25,013 bases of DNA from Mariniphaga sp964624645. GTDB taxonomy: Bacteria > Bacteroidota > Bacteroidia > Bacteroidales > Prolixibacteraceae. The position numbers and the translations under genes are program-made. The stretch covers positions 1 through 25,013 of the forward strand of contig CAZVAD010000025.1 in assembly GCA_964624645.1 (NCBI GenBank). Direction: 5' to 3'. Shown one piece after another: positions 14,983 to 24,486 of this stretch. Every line of letters begins with the position of its first letter. Position 1 is the first letter of the stretch. A model generated the notes under the pieces. It was not told the origin of the DNA and did not search any database. It saw nothing but the letters and a program-made list of their open reading frames with translations.

Positions 14983-15309
14983 CTACGCCTGAGCGGTTGG
15001 CCCGCCAAAACCCATTGGCGGCATTCCGGGATGCGGAACCGGCTTCACATTTTTAATCGGTCCATGAGCTGCTTCAAACTTTTGAATATTATCCTGCAAA
15101 GCAAACAGCAGCCTTTTGGCATGTTCGGGCGTAAGAATCACCCGCGACTTCACATTTGCCTTTGGAATTCCCGGCATTATGCGTACAAAGTCAATTACAA
15201 ATTCAGAACTGGAGTGGGTAATCACTGCAAGGTTCGAGTAGATTCCCTGAGCCACTTCCTCACTCAACTCAATATTCAACTGCTGTGGATTTTGCTTTTT
15301 TTCGTTCAT
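14983..15309 (-). CDS. DUF3467 protein, last gene of the rpoBC operon
   Basis: A 108-residue protein of the DUF3467 family. Residues 10-90 form the conserved domain (LNIELSEEVAQGIYSNLAVI, SSSEFVIDFVRI, then VKSRVILTPEHAKRLLFAL), which looks like a small alpha/beta fold ending in a long helix. The last 25 residues are rich in Pro, Gly and Met (HPGMPPMGFGG) and are probably disordered. There is no signal peptide or membrane helix, so it should be cytoplasmic. It starts six bases after the rpoC stop and should be made at RNA polymerase-like levels. In other Bacteroidota this family is, to my knowledge, often found next to rpoC, which hints at a link to transcription, but the function is unknown. 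Confidence 0.88.
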   Translation of the reverse strand: MNEKKQNPQQLNIELSEEVAQGIYSNLAVITHSSSEFVIDFVRIMPGIPKANVKSRVILTPEHAKRLLFALQDNIQKFEAAHGPIKNVKPVPHPGMPPMGFGGPTAQA

Positions 15310-15315
15310 TTCCCT

Positions 15316-18300
15316 TTATTTTCTTGTACTGATTAATCTGTCATACTCCTGCTTCGAGCCAACGATCAGGTTTTTGTATTCTTTCAGCCCAGTTCCGGCC
15401 GGAATCAGATGCCCACAGATTACGTTTTCCTTCAATCCGTCGAGGTAGTCTGTTTTTCCGTTGATAGCTGCTTCGTTCAGCACTTTTGTAGTTTCCTGGA
15501 ACGATGCCGCCGACAACCAGCTCTTTGTCTGAAGCGCTGCCCGCGTAATTCCCTGAAGCACCTGGCTTGAAGTGGCGGGAATGGCATCCCTTGACTCCAC
15601 CAGCTTTTTGTCTTTACGACGCAACTGTGAATTTTCATCCCTCAGCCTGCGGGAAGAGATAATCTGTCCCTGCTTCAATCCTTCGGAATCTCCCGGCTCA
15701 ACAACCACCTTCTTGTTCCAAATCCAATCGTTCTCAGACAGGAATTCATTCTTGTCAACAATCTGTTTTTCAAGGAAGCGTGTATCTCCCGGGTCGTCAA
15801 TTTCCACTTTGCGCATCATCTGGCGAATGATTACTTCAAAATGTTTGTCGTTAATTTTAACGCCCTGCATCCGGTAAACATCCTGAACTTCATTCAGGAT
15901 ATATTCCTGAACTGCCGTAGGCCCTTTAATTGCCAGAATATCAGCAGGCGTTGTGGCGCCGTCGGAGAGTGAAATCCCCGCCCGGATATAGTCGTTCTCC
16001 TGCACCAGTATCTGCTTGGAGAGCGGAACTAAGTATTTTTTCACCTCGCCGGTTCTTGATGTGATGATGATTTCGCGGTTTCCACGCTTAATCTTGCCGA
16101 ATGAAACTTCACCGTCAATTTCAGAAACCACGGCAGGGTTGGACGGGTTCCGTGCTTCAAACAGTTCAGTAACACGCGGCAGACCACCCGTGATATCACC
16201 GGCTTTTCCGGAAGTCCTCGGAATCTTAACCAAAATCATCCCCGCCTTAACCTTCTGGTTGGCTGTCACTGCAACGTGTCCACCCACCGGCAGGTTATAT
16301 GAACGGATCATGGTGCCGTCCTTATCCATGATTTTCAGAGACGAGTTTTTGGTTTTATCCCGGGTCTCAATAATAACTTTCTCGCTGTAACCGGTCTGAT
16401 CGTCCGATTCCTCGCGATAAGTTACCCCTTCAACCAGGTCTTCGAACTCTATTTTCCCGTCAAATTCAGTAATAATCACCCCATTAAACGGGTCCCATTC
16501 GCAAATTCGTTTTCCTTTTCTCACCTCTTCGCCATTTTTCACAAACAGTTTCGAACCGTATGGAATCGGATGAGAGGAAAGAGGTATCTTGGTATTTTTG
16601 TCAATGATTCTAAGTTCTGCCAACCGGCTCACAACAATATCAACCGGATGACCATCATTTTCATCTTTGTATTCCACAGCGCGAAGTTCATCTATTTCCA
16701 CATAGCCATCGTAACGTGCTTCAACGTATGATTGTGCGGAAATATTCCCTGCAATACCTCCCACGTGGAAAGTACGCAATGTCAGCTGTGTTCCTGGCTC
16801 GCCGATGGATTGGGCTGCAATCACCCCCACGGCTTCGCCTTTCTGCACCATATGCCCTGTGGCAAGGTTGCGTCCGTAGCATTTTGCACAAACGCCAGTT
16901 TTGGCTTCACATGTGAGCACTGACCGGATTTCAACCCTTTCGATGGGTGAATCTTCAATTTGTTTTGCAATATCTTCAGTGATTGTATCACTGGATTTCA
17001 CAATCAAGTCCCCGCTCAGCGGATGGAAAATATCGTGCACCGAAGTGCGTCCGACGATTCTTTCATAAAGTGAAGCCACAATTTCTTCGTTGTTCTTTAT
17101 ATCTGTGGCAACCAGTCCGCGCAATGTGCCGCAATCATCTTCCGAAATGATAACGTCCTGTGAAACGTCAACAAGTCTTCTGGTGAGGTATCCGGCATCA
17201 GCAGTTTTCAGCGCTGTGTCAGCCAGCCCTTTACGGGCGCCGTGGGTTGAAATAAAATACTCAAGAACGGAAAGCCCTTCCTTAAAGTTTGCCAGAATCG
17301 GGTTTTCAATAATCTGGGAACTGGTTGATCCGGACTTCTGTGGCTTTGCCATCAATCCCCTCATTCCGCACAACTGACGAATCTGCTCTTTGGAGCCCCG
17401 TGCGCCGGAATCAAGCATCATGTAAATTGAATTGAATCCCTGCTTGTCCGTGCTGATGGTTTTCATCACCGACTGGGTCAGTTTTGAATTGGCGTGAGTC
17501 CAGATGTCAATTACCTGATTATACCGCTCATTGTTGGTAATGAAGCCCATGTTGTAGTTTGAAATGACTTCATCCACTTCATTGTATCCATTTTCCACGA
17601 TTGTTTCCTTATCTTCGGGAACGACCACATCGTCCACATTAAAGGAAAGGCCGCCGCGATATGCCATGTAGAATCCCAAATCCTTGATGGCATCAAGGAA
17701 AGTGACAGTTTCCGCATTTCCACATTTCTTAAAGATATCTGAAATGATGGTACGTAGCGATTTTTTGGTGAGCAACTGGTTGATGTACCCCACCTGCCGC
17801 GGCACATATTCATTAAATAATACGCGGCCTACAGTGGTTTCGATAACATGATTGAAATAGCCGCCGTTTTCATCAACATCCTCCACCTTAACTTTAATGA
17901 TGGAGTGCATCCCGACAATCTTTTCATTATAGGCGATGATAACTTCTTCGGGTGAATAGAAAGTCATTCCTTCTCCCTTAGAGCCTTCCCTGGGTTTGGT
18001 CATATAATAGAGTCCAAGCACCATATCCTGCGACGGCACCTGTATTGGTGCGCCGTTTGCCGGATTCAGCAGATTGTGTGACGAAAGCATCAGCAATTGA
18101 GCCTCCAACACGGCGGCATTCCCCAAAGGCAGGTGAACAGCCATCTGGTCGCCGTCAAAGTCGGCATTAAATCCGGTACACACCAGCGGGTGCAGCTGAA
18201 TGGCTTTCCCCTCAATCATTACCGGCTGAAAAGCCTGAATGGAAAGCCTGTGCAAAGTGGGCGCACGGTTAACCAACACCGGATGCCCTTTCATCACATT

Positions 18301-19575
18301 CTCCAGAATTTCCCAAACTACCGCATCTTTCCGGTCAACTATTTTCTTTGCCGATTTCACAGTCTTTACAATTCCCCTTTCAATCAGTTTCCTGATGATA
18401 AACGGCTTATAAAGCTCGGCTGCCATATCTTTCGGAAGTCCGCACTCGTGAATCTTCAGTTTCGGGCCAACCACGATAACCGACCGTGCAGAGTAATCCA
18501 CACGTTTCCCCAGAAGATTCTGACGGAAACGGCCTTGCTTACCTTTCAAACTGTCGGAAAGGGATTTCAGCGCACGGTTACTTTCAGTCTTGACGGCACT
18601 GGATTTCCTTGAGTTGTCGAAAAGAGAATCCACAGCTTCCTGAAGCATTCTTTTCTCGTTGCGCAAAATGACTTCGGGCGCCTTAATCTCAATAAGGCGC
18701 TTTAGTCTGTTATTCCTGATGATTACCCTGCGGTAAAGATCATTCAGGTCGGAAGTTGCAAAACGTCCGCCATCCAGGGGCACAAGCGGCCTCAAATCGG
18801 GCGGAATAACCGGAACAACTTTGACAATCATCCACTCGGGACGATTGAGATTTTTACTTGCCCGAAACGCTTCAACAACCTGCAGCCGCTTCAACGCTTC
18901 ATTTTTGCGCTGCTGTGAAGTTTCCGTATTTGCCTTGTGTCTGAGCGTATATGACAAATCGTCCAGATCCAGTCTGCTTAAAATCTCATACAGCGCCTCA
19001 GCCCCCATTTTGGCAATGAATTTATTGGGGTCGGTATCATCAAGGTATTGATTATCTTTTGGCAGCGAATCCAGAATATCAAAATACTCTTCTTCGGTGA
19101 GAAACTCCAGCTCCTCAACTCCATCGGCTGCCTTAACTCCCGGATTAATCACTACATAACGCTCGTAGTAAATGATTGAGTCCAGTTTTTTGGTTGGAAG
19201 TCCCAGCAGATAGCCAATTTTGTTTGGCAGCGACCGGAAATACCAGATATGTGCCACCGGCACCACCAATGCAATATGCCCCATGCGCTCACGGCGCACT
19301 TTCTTTTCGGTTACTTCAACTCCACAGCGGTCACAAACAATTCCCTTATAACGGATTCGTTTGTATTTTCCGCAATGACATTCGTAATCTTTCACCGGGC
19401 CGAATATCCGCTCACAAAATAAGCCGTCGCGCTCCGGTTTGTATGTTCTGTAATTTATTGTTTCAGGTTTTACAACTTCACCAAAAGACCTTTCCAGTAT
19501 CTCCTCAGGAGAAGAAAGGCTGATTGAAATTTTTGAAAAACCACCTTTTGCTTTATTTTCTTTTCTGAATGCCAT
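15316..19575 (-). CDS. rpoC: RNA polymerase beta' subunit
   Basis: A 1419-residue, full-length beta' subunit. The N-terminal zinc site is formed by Cys66, Cys68, Cys81 and Cys84. The absolutely conserved active-site motif NADFDGDQM begins at residue 470, with Asp472, Asp474 and Asp476 holding the catalytic magnesium. A second zinc cluster uses the CEAKTGVCAKC segment together with an upstream cysteine in EDDCGTLRG. The bridge and trigger-loop regions (VIAAQSIGEPGTQLTLRTFH) are intact. The gene lies 49 bases after rpoB and is followed six bases later by the DUF3467 gene. The rpoB-rpoC spacer holds an ATATAA-CA-TTATAT palindrome at 19587-19600 but no convincing promoter or terminator. Confidence 0.99.
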   Translation of the reverse strand: MAFRKENKAKGGFSKISISLSSPEEILERSFGEVVKPETINYRTYKPERDGLFCERIFGPVKDYECHCGKYKRIRYKGIVCDRCGVEVTEKKVRRERMGHIALVVPVAHIWYFRSLPNKIGYLLGLPTKKLDSIIYYERYVVINPGVKAADGVEELEFLTEEEYFDILDSLPKDNQYLDDTDPNKFIAKMGAEALYEILSRLDLDDLSYTLRHKANTETSQQRKNEALKRLQVVEAFRASKNLNRPEWMIVKVVPVIPPDLRPLVPLDGGRFATSDLNDLYRRVIIRNNRLKRLIEIKAPEVILRNEKRMLQEAVDSLFDNSRKSSAVKTESNRALKSLSDSLKGKQGRFRQNLLGKRVDYSARSVIVVGPKLKIHECGLPKDMAAELYKPFIIRKLIERGIVKTVKSAKKIVDRKDAVVWEILENVMKGHPVLVNRAPTLHRLSIQAFQPVMIEGKAIQLHPLVCTGFNADFDGDQMAVHLPLGNAAVLEAQLLMLSSHNLLNPANGAPIQVPSQDMVLGLYYMTKPREGSKGEGMTFYSPEEVIIAYNEKIVGMHSIIKVKVEDVDENGGYFNHVIETTVGRVLFNEYVPRQVGYINQLLTKKSLRTIISDIFKKCGNAETVTFLDAIKDLGFYMAYRGGLSFNVDDVVVPEDKETIVENGYNEVDEVISNYNMGFITNNERYNQVIDIWTHANSKLTQSVMKTISTDKQGFNSIYMMLDSGARGSKEQIRQLCGMRGLMAKPQKSGSTSSQIIENPILANFKEGLSVLEYFISTHGARKGLADTALKTADAGYLTRRLVDVSQDVIISEDDCGTLRGLVATDIKNNEEIVASLYERIVGRTSVHDIFHPLSGDLIVKSSDTITEDIAKQIEDSPIERVEIRSVLTCEAKTGVCAKCYGRNLATGHMVQKGEAVGVIAAQSIGEPGTQLTLRTFHVGGIAGNISAQSYVEARYDGYVEIDELRAVEYKDENDGHPVDIVVSRLAELRIIDKNTKIPLSSHPIPYGSKLFVKNGEEVRKGKRICEWDPFNGVIITEFDGKIEFEDLVEGVTYREESDDQTGYSEKVIIETRDKTKNSSLKIMDKDGTMIRSYNLPVGGHVAVTANQKVKAGMILVKIPRTSGKAGDITGGLPRVTELFEARNPSNPAVVSEIDGEVSFGKIKRGNREIIITSRTGEVKKYLVPLSKQILVQENDYIRAGISLSDGATTPADILAIKGPTAVQEYILNEVQDVYRMQGVKINDKHFEVIIRQMMRKVEIDDPGDTRFLEKQIVDKNEFLSENDWIWNKKVVVEPGDSEGLKQGQIISSRRLRDENSQLRRKDKKLVESRDAIPATSSQVLQGITRAALQTKSWLSAASFQETTKVLNEAAINGKTDYLDGLKENVICGHLIPAGTGLKEYKNLIVGSKQEYDRLISTRK

Positions 19576-19624
19576 AACTTCTATTAATATAACATTATAT
19601 CAGAACCCTGACCAGAAACGGATT

Positions 19625-22600
19625 TTATTCCATTCTGATGCTGAGGCCCAGGCCTCTGAGTTCATGCAACAACACATTGAGCGATTCCGGAATACCGGGT
19701 TGCGGCATGGGTTCGCCCTTTACAATTGCTTCATACGCCTTGGCGCGTCCGATCACGTCGTCTGATTTCACGGTGAGAATTTCCTGCAGGATGTGTGAAG
19801 CTCCAAATGCTTCAAGCGCCCATACTTCCATCTCTCCAAAACGCTGACCTCCAAATTGTGCTTTACCTCCCAGAGGCTGCTGGGTTATGAGCGAATACGG
19901 TCCGATGGAACGGGCATGCAGCTTGTCTTCTACCATGTGTCCCAGTTTCATCATGTAAATCACGCCAACAGTAGCCTGCTGATCAAAAGGTTCGCCTGTT
20001 TCCCCGTCGTAAAGAACGGTTTTTCCAAAACGGGGCAACCCGGCTTTATCCGTATATTCAGCAATATCTTCCAGCTCTGCGCCATCAAAAATTGGCGAAG
20101 CAAAACGAACGCCCAATTGTTTTCCTGCCCATCCTAAAACGGTTTCGTAAATCTGTCCCAAGTTCATCCTCGATGGTACGCCAAGAGGGTTGAGCACGAT
20201 ATCCACCGGAGTTCCGTCGGCAAGGAAAGGCATATCTTCCGGACGCACTATACGCGAAACAATTCCCTTGTTTCCGTGTCTTCCGGCCATTTTGTCGCCA
20301 ATCTGCAGCTTCCGTTTCTTCGCGATAAAAATTTTGGCAAGCTGAATAATTCCGGCAGGCAGTTCATCTCCGATAGTGACGTTATAGCGCTCACGTTTGG
20401 CAAAAGCTTCAGCCTCCCTGTACTTCATGATGTAATTATTAATTACCCTGAAGACAAGTTCATTCTTTTCTTTATCGGTAGTCCATCTGGCAGGATTCAC
20501 TGCCAGATAATCAATCTCCTGCAGGTGCTTCAGAGTAAATTTCACCCCTTTAGCAATTACTTCTCCTCCAAAATAATCCTTTACGCCCTGTGATGTTTTT
20601 CCACCAACAAGAACAAACAGCTTATCTTCCAGCTTGGCAAGCAAAGCAGCCACTTCGCGTTCAAAACTTTCATCAACCCGATCGAGTAAGGTTTTGGTAG
20701 TTACCATGCCCTTTCGCTCTTTGGCCACTCTTGAGAAAAGCTTTTTATCAATCACAATTCCCGACAGAGACGGGGAAGCTTTCAGAGAAGCATCTTTAAC
20801 GTCTCCCGCCTTATCTCCGAAAATTGCACGCAGAAGTTTTTCTTCCGGTGACGGATCGGATTCTCCCTTGGGAGTAATTTTTCCAATCAGAATATCTCCC
20901 GGCTTGACATCGGCACCAACCCGGATAAGTCCGTACTCGTCCAGGTCTTTTGTAGCTTCTTCACTGACGTTGGGAATATCAGATGTGAACTCTTCAAGTC
21001 CGCGCTTGGTGTCGCGCACTTCAAGGCTGTATTCATCCACGTGGACAGAAGTAAATATATCTTCGCGAACGATTCTTTCGGAGATTACAATCGCATCTTC
21101 ATAGTTGAATCCCTGCCAGGGCATGAATGCCACCATCAGGTTCTGTCCCAATGCCAGTTCGCCGTTTTCTGTGGCATATCCGCTGGTGAGCACATCGCCT
21201 TTTTTGATTTTCTGGCCTTTCTTCACAATCGGTTTCAGGTCAAGTGTTGTGCCCTGGTTTGTTTTTGCAAATTTCGGCAGATTGTAGGTAACCACTTCCG
21301 GATCGAAGCTCACAAAACGGTCTTCATCGGTAACGTCATACCTGACAATAATCTGAGTTGCATCAACATATTCTATGACACCGTCCCCTTCGGCCTGAAT
21401 AAGAATTCTGCTATCCAGGGCGGATCGGGCTTCAAGTCCTGTTCCTACAATGGGCGCTTCGGGGCGCAGCAGCGGAACTGCCTGGCGCATCATGTTTGCC
21501 CCCATCAGGGCACGGTTGGCGTCATCGTGTTCCAGAAAAGGAATAAGCGAGGCAGCAACAGAGGCAATCTGGTTCGGCCCAACGTCCATCAGGTCCACAG
21601 CTTCCTTGTCGCTGAGCGGATAATCTCCGTAATACCTCGATTTTACTTTGGAGCTGACAAAATTCCCGTCGGGGTCAATGATTGCGTTTGCCTGGGCAAT
21701 GATTTTTCCTTCTTCCTCTTCAGCGGTCAAATAAATTGAACCATTATCGGACAAGTCCACTTTCCCGTTTACCACTTTACGGTATGGAGTTGCAATAAAA
21801 CCAAGCTCATTGATTTTTGCAAAAACACACAGGGAAGAAATCAGTCCGATATTCGGCCCCTCAGGTGTTTCAATAGGACAAAGTCTTCCGTAGTGCGTAT
21901 AGTGAACGTCCCGCACTTCAAAACCGGCTCTTTCGCGTGATAAACCGCCCGGCCCAAGCGCCGACATCCGGCGTTTGTGCGTCATTTCTGCCAGCGGATT
22001 GGTTTGATCCATAAACTGGGAAAGCGCATTGGTGCCAAAGAAAGAGTTGATTACCGATGACAAAGTTTTTGAATTGATAAGGTCAATGGGCACGAATACC
22101 TCATTGTCCCTCACATTCATCCGTTCGCGGATGGTTCGTGCCATACGGGCAAGCCCGATGCCAAACTGGTTGTACATCTGCTCACCTACTGTGCGGATAC
22201 GGCGGTTGCTCAGGTGGTCAATATCGTCCACATCTGTTTTGGAGTTCACCAACTGAATAATGTACCGGATGATCTCAATAATATCTTCTTTGGTAAGCAC
22301 CCTGACATCCTGGCTCATATCAAGGCTGAGCTTCTTGTTGATGCGGTAGCGTCCCACTTCACCAAGGTCATAGCGCTTGTCAGAGAAGAACAGCTTGTCA
22401 ATTACGTCACGTGCAGTGGCTTCATCCGGCGGTTCGGCATTCCGCAGCTGGCGGTAAATATGCAGCACCGCTTCTTTTTCCGAGTTACACGGGTCTTTCT
22501 GAAGTGTATTGTAAATAATGGCATAATCCAGCTGCCGCTGATCGTCCTTATGTATCAGGATAGTTTTTACGCCTGATTCAATAATTTCATCGATATGCTC

Positions 22601-23437
22601 TTCAGTCAGAACAGTTTCCCTGTCAATGATTACTTCATTGCGTTCAATGGAAACCACCTCACCGGTATCCTCATCCACAAAGTCCTCAACCCATGATTTC
22701 AGCACACGGGCAGCAAGTTTGCGGCCCACAACCTTTTTCAGGTTTGTTTTAGTGGCTTTTATCTCATCGGCGAGATCGAATATCTCAAGAATTTCCTTAT
22801 CGCTTTCATATCCGATAGCCCGCAAAAGTGTGGTTACGGGCAATTTCTTTTTTCGGTCGATGTATGCAAACATGACACTGTGTATGTCCGTTGCAAACTC
22901 AATCCATGAACCTTTGAAAGGAATAACGCGCGCAGAGTATAACTTTGTGCCATTGGCATGAAAACTCATCCCGAAGAAAACACCCGGAGACCTGTGCAAT
23001 TGAGAAACAATGACACGCTCGGCTCCATTGATTACAAAAGTTCCTCTGTCAGTCATATATGGAACTGCTCCCAGATAAACGTCCTGAATAACTGTATCAA
23101 AATCCTCGTGCTCGGGGTCGGTACAATAGAGTTTTAATTTTGCCTTTAAAGACACGCTGTAGGTCAGCCCGCGCTCAATGCATTCAGAAATATGATAGCG
23201 CGGAGGATCAACCTGATAGTCGAGAAACTCAAGAACAAAATTGTTCCGGGTATCTGTAATCGGGAAATTCTCTTCAAAAACGCGCCATAATCCTTCTTCC
23301 TTACGTTTTTCGGGGATCGAATTCAGCTGAAAAAATTCCTTAAATGATTTTATTTGTACTTCCAAGAAGTCAGGATAATCAAACCTGGTTTCTGTTGAGG
23401 AAAAACTTATCCTCTCGATTTTTGTATTAACTGGCAT
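19625..23437 (-). CDS. rpoB: RNA polymerase beta subunit
   Basis: A 1270-residue, full-length beta subunit, the length usual in Bacteroidota. The rifampicin-binding cluster I runs from about 466 (FFGTNALSQFMDQ) to 498. All key positions are wild type: Gln474, Asp477, His487 and Ser492 correspond to E. coli Q513, D516, H526 and S531. The conserved stretch with THYGR and CPIETPEGPN follows directly. The C-terminal part includes the DKMAGRHGNKG segment and PLGGKAQFGGQRFGEMEVWAL, which contacts beta'. The start ATG at 23437 gives MPVNTKIERISFSS. It lies downstream of rplL, separated by a 105-base spacer with an attenuator-like hairpin. Confidence 0.99.
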   Translation of the reverse strand: MPVNTKIERISFSSTETRFDYPDFLEVQIKSFKEFFQLNSIPEKRKEEGLWRVFEENFPITDTRNNFVLEFLDYQVDPPRYHISECIERGLTYSVSLKAKLKLYCTDPEHEDFDTVIQDVYLGAVPYMTDRGTFVINGAERVIVSQLHRSPGVFFGMSFHANGTKLYSARVIPFKGSWIEFATDIHSVMFAYIDRKKKLPVTTLLRAIGYESDKEILEIFDLADEIKATKTNLKKVVGRKLAARVLKSWVEDFVDEDTGEVVSIERNEVIIDRETVLTEEHIDEIIESGVKTILIHKDDQRQLDYAIIYNTLQKDPCNSEKEAVLHIYRQLRNAEPPDEATARDVIDKLFFSDKRYDLGEVGRYRINKKLSLDMSQDVRVLTKEDIIEIIRYIIQLVNSKTDVDDIDHLSNRRIRTVGEQMYNQFGIGLARMARTIRERMNVRDNEVFVPIDLINSKTLSSVINSFFGTNALSQFMDQTNPLAEMTHKRRMSALGPGGLSRERAGFEVRDVHYTHYGRLCPIETPEGPNIGLISSLCVFAKINELGFIATPYRKVVNGKVDLSDNGSIYLTAEEEEGKIIAQANAIIDPDGNFVSSKVKSRYYGDYPLSDKEAVDLMDVGPNQIASVAASLIPFLEHDDANRALMGANMMRQAVPLLRPEAPIVGTGLEARSALDSRILIQAEGDGVIEYVDATQIIVRYDVTDEDRFVSFDPEVVTYNLPKFAKTNQGTTLDLKPIVKKGQKIKKGDVLTSGYATENGELALGQNLMVAFMPWQGFNYEDAIVISERIVREDIFTSVHVDEYSLEVRDTKRGLEEFTSDIPNVSEEATKDLDEYGLIRVGADVKPGDILIGKITPKGESDPSPEEKLLRAIFGDKAGDVKDASLKASPSLSGIVIDKKLFSRVAKERKGMVTTKTLLDRVDESFEREVAALLAKLEDKLFVLVGGKTSQGVKDYFGGEVIAKGVKFTLKHLQEIDYLAVNPARWTTDKEKNELVFRVINNYIMKYREAEAFAKRERYNVTIGDELPAGIIQLAKIFIAKKRKLQIGDKMAGRHGNKGIVSRIVRPEDMPFLADGTPVDIVLNPLGVPSRMNLGQIYETVLGWAGKQLGVRFASPIFDGAELEDIAEYTDKAGLPRFGKTVLYDGETGEPFDQQATVGVIYMMKLGHMVEDKLHARSIGPYSLITQQPLGGKAQFGGQRFGEMEVWALEAFGASHILQEILTVKSDDVIGRAKAYEAIVKGEPMPQPGIPESLNVLLHELRGLGLSIRME

Positions 23438-23473
23438 GTATTTATAAGAGTTAATTATATGAAATATAAATAC

Positions 23474-23513
23474 ACAAAAAGGTTTAGAACCCCTTTGTGC
23501 AGGATTCTAAACC
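23474..23513 (-). terminator. attenuator-like terminator between rplL and rpoB
   Basis: In the operon direction GGTTTAGAA (23513-23505) pairs perfectly with TTCTAAACC (23489-23481) over a 15-base loop, followed at once by TTTTT (23480-23476). A second small hairpin, ACCC-ACAC-GGGT, lies just upstream at 23530-23519. E. coli has a partial terminator at the same place, which lowers polymerase expression relative to ribosomal proteins, so a similar role is inferred. Confidence 0.7.
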
Positions 23514-23542
23514 ATATCACCCGTGTGGGTTTTAAATTGTAA

Positions 23543-23923
23543 TTATTTAACTTCAACTTCGGCTCCTGCTTCTTCCAACTGATTTTTAAGCGCTTCGGCT
23601 TCATCTTTGGAGACTTTTTCCTTGATAGCTTTCGGAGCTTCATCAACCATTGCTTTGGATTCTTTCAACCCAAGCCCGGTTAATTCTCTTACGAGTTTAA
23701 CAACAGCCAGTTTAGACTGTCCGGCCGCTTTCAGAATAACATCAAATTCTGTTTGTTCTGCTGCAGCTTCGGCTTCACCGCCACCGGCCACAGGGCCTGC
23801 TACTGCTACTGCTGCAGCGGCGGGTTCAATACCGTATTCGTCTTTTAAAATTCCAGCTAATTCGTTAACTTCTTTTACAGTTAAATTTACCAATTCTTCT
23901 GCAAGCTGTTTTAAATCTGCCAT
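23543..23923 (-). CDS. rplL: ribosomal protein bL12 (L7/L12)
   Basis: A 126-residue stalk protein of the large ribosomal subunit that recruits and activates translation GTPases. The N-terminal dimerisation helices occupy about 1-32. An Ala/Gly-rich flexible hinge follows at about 35-56, and the C-terminal globular domain contains KLAVVKLVRELTGLGLKESK, the factor-binding surface, at about 71-90. It starts 33 bases after rplJ, the usual pairing, since L10 carries several L12 dimers. An attenuator-like hairpin downstream separates its abundant expression from rpoB. Confidence 0.98.
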   Translation of the reverse strand: MADLKQLAEELVNLTVKEVNELAGILKDEYGIEPAAAAVAVAGPVAGGGEAEAAAEQTEFDVILKAAGQSKLAVVKLVRELTGLGLKESKAMVDEAPKAIKEKVSKDEAEALKNQLEEAGAEVEVK

Positions 23924-23956
23924 TTCTATTTGTTTTTATAAAAATTTCTAAAAAAA

Positions 23957-24475
23957 TTACTCTCTTTCTTTCAGTGTTTCAAGCACACCGTGAATTGTAT
24001 TGCCACCTGATTGCAATTGTGAAAGCACTTTTTGCATTGGTGACTGCAGCAGGGCTACAACATCGGCAATCAGTTCCGACTTCGATTTCACTGCGATGAG
24101 TGCATCGAGCTGGTTTTCTCCCACATAAACTGATTCTTCAACAAAGGCAGCCTTCAAAACAGGCTTTTTATACTTTTTACTGAAGCTTTTGATCAATTTA
24201 GCGGGAACGTTTCCGGTTTCGGAAAACATAACCGACGTGTTCCCTTTAAGCGTACCGTAAAGCTCTTCGGCGTTCTTTTCTGAACTCTCCAGCGCTTTAC
24301 GCAGAAAGGTGTTTTTTACAACAACCAATTTTATGTCCTGCTGAAAGCATAATCTTCTCAGCTTACTGGTAACATCAGCATTCAAACCACTAATGTCAGT
24401 CAGGTAAAAATGGTTGTACGAATCAATCTGATCCTTTAAATTATTAATAATAATCTCTTTTTCAGTACTTTTCAT
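23957..24475 (-). CDS. rplJ: ribosomal protein uL10
   Basis: A 172-residue protein forming the base of the ribosomal stalk. It shows the family pattern: the N-terminal rRNA-binding part with YLTDISGLNADVTSKLRR, then VVKNTFLRKAL at about 56-66, and a C-terminal helix (about 135-172) that anchors L7/L12 dimers. It begins 11 bases after the rplA stop. That short gap leaves no room there for the long L10-binding leader used for autoregulation in E. coli, so any such control would have to act further upstream. Confidence 0.98.
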   Translation of the reverse strand: MKSTEKEIIINNLKDQIDSYNHFYLTDISGLNADVTSKLRRLCFQQDIKLVVVKNTFLRKALESSEKNAEELYGTLKGNTSVMFSETGNVPAKLIKSFSKKYKKPVLKAAFVEESVYVGENQLDALIAVKSKSELIADVVALLQSPMQKVLSQLQSGGNTIHGVLETLKERE

Positions 24476-24486
24476 TTCTACTTTTT

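Noticed and set aside
19587..19600. ATATAA-CA-TTATAT palindrome between rpoB and rpoC as an operator
   Set aside because: It is short, purely AT apart from two bases, and lies in a 49-base AT-rich spacer where such palindromes are expected by chance.
21041..21739. A 232-codon open frame on the plus strand, and similar ones at 18097-18612 and 20634-21104
   Set aside because: They lie antisense to rpoB or rpoC, whose sequences are conserved throughout. The long frames follow from codon bias on the opposite strand.
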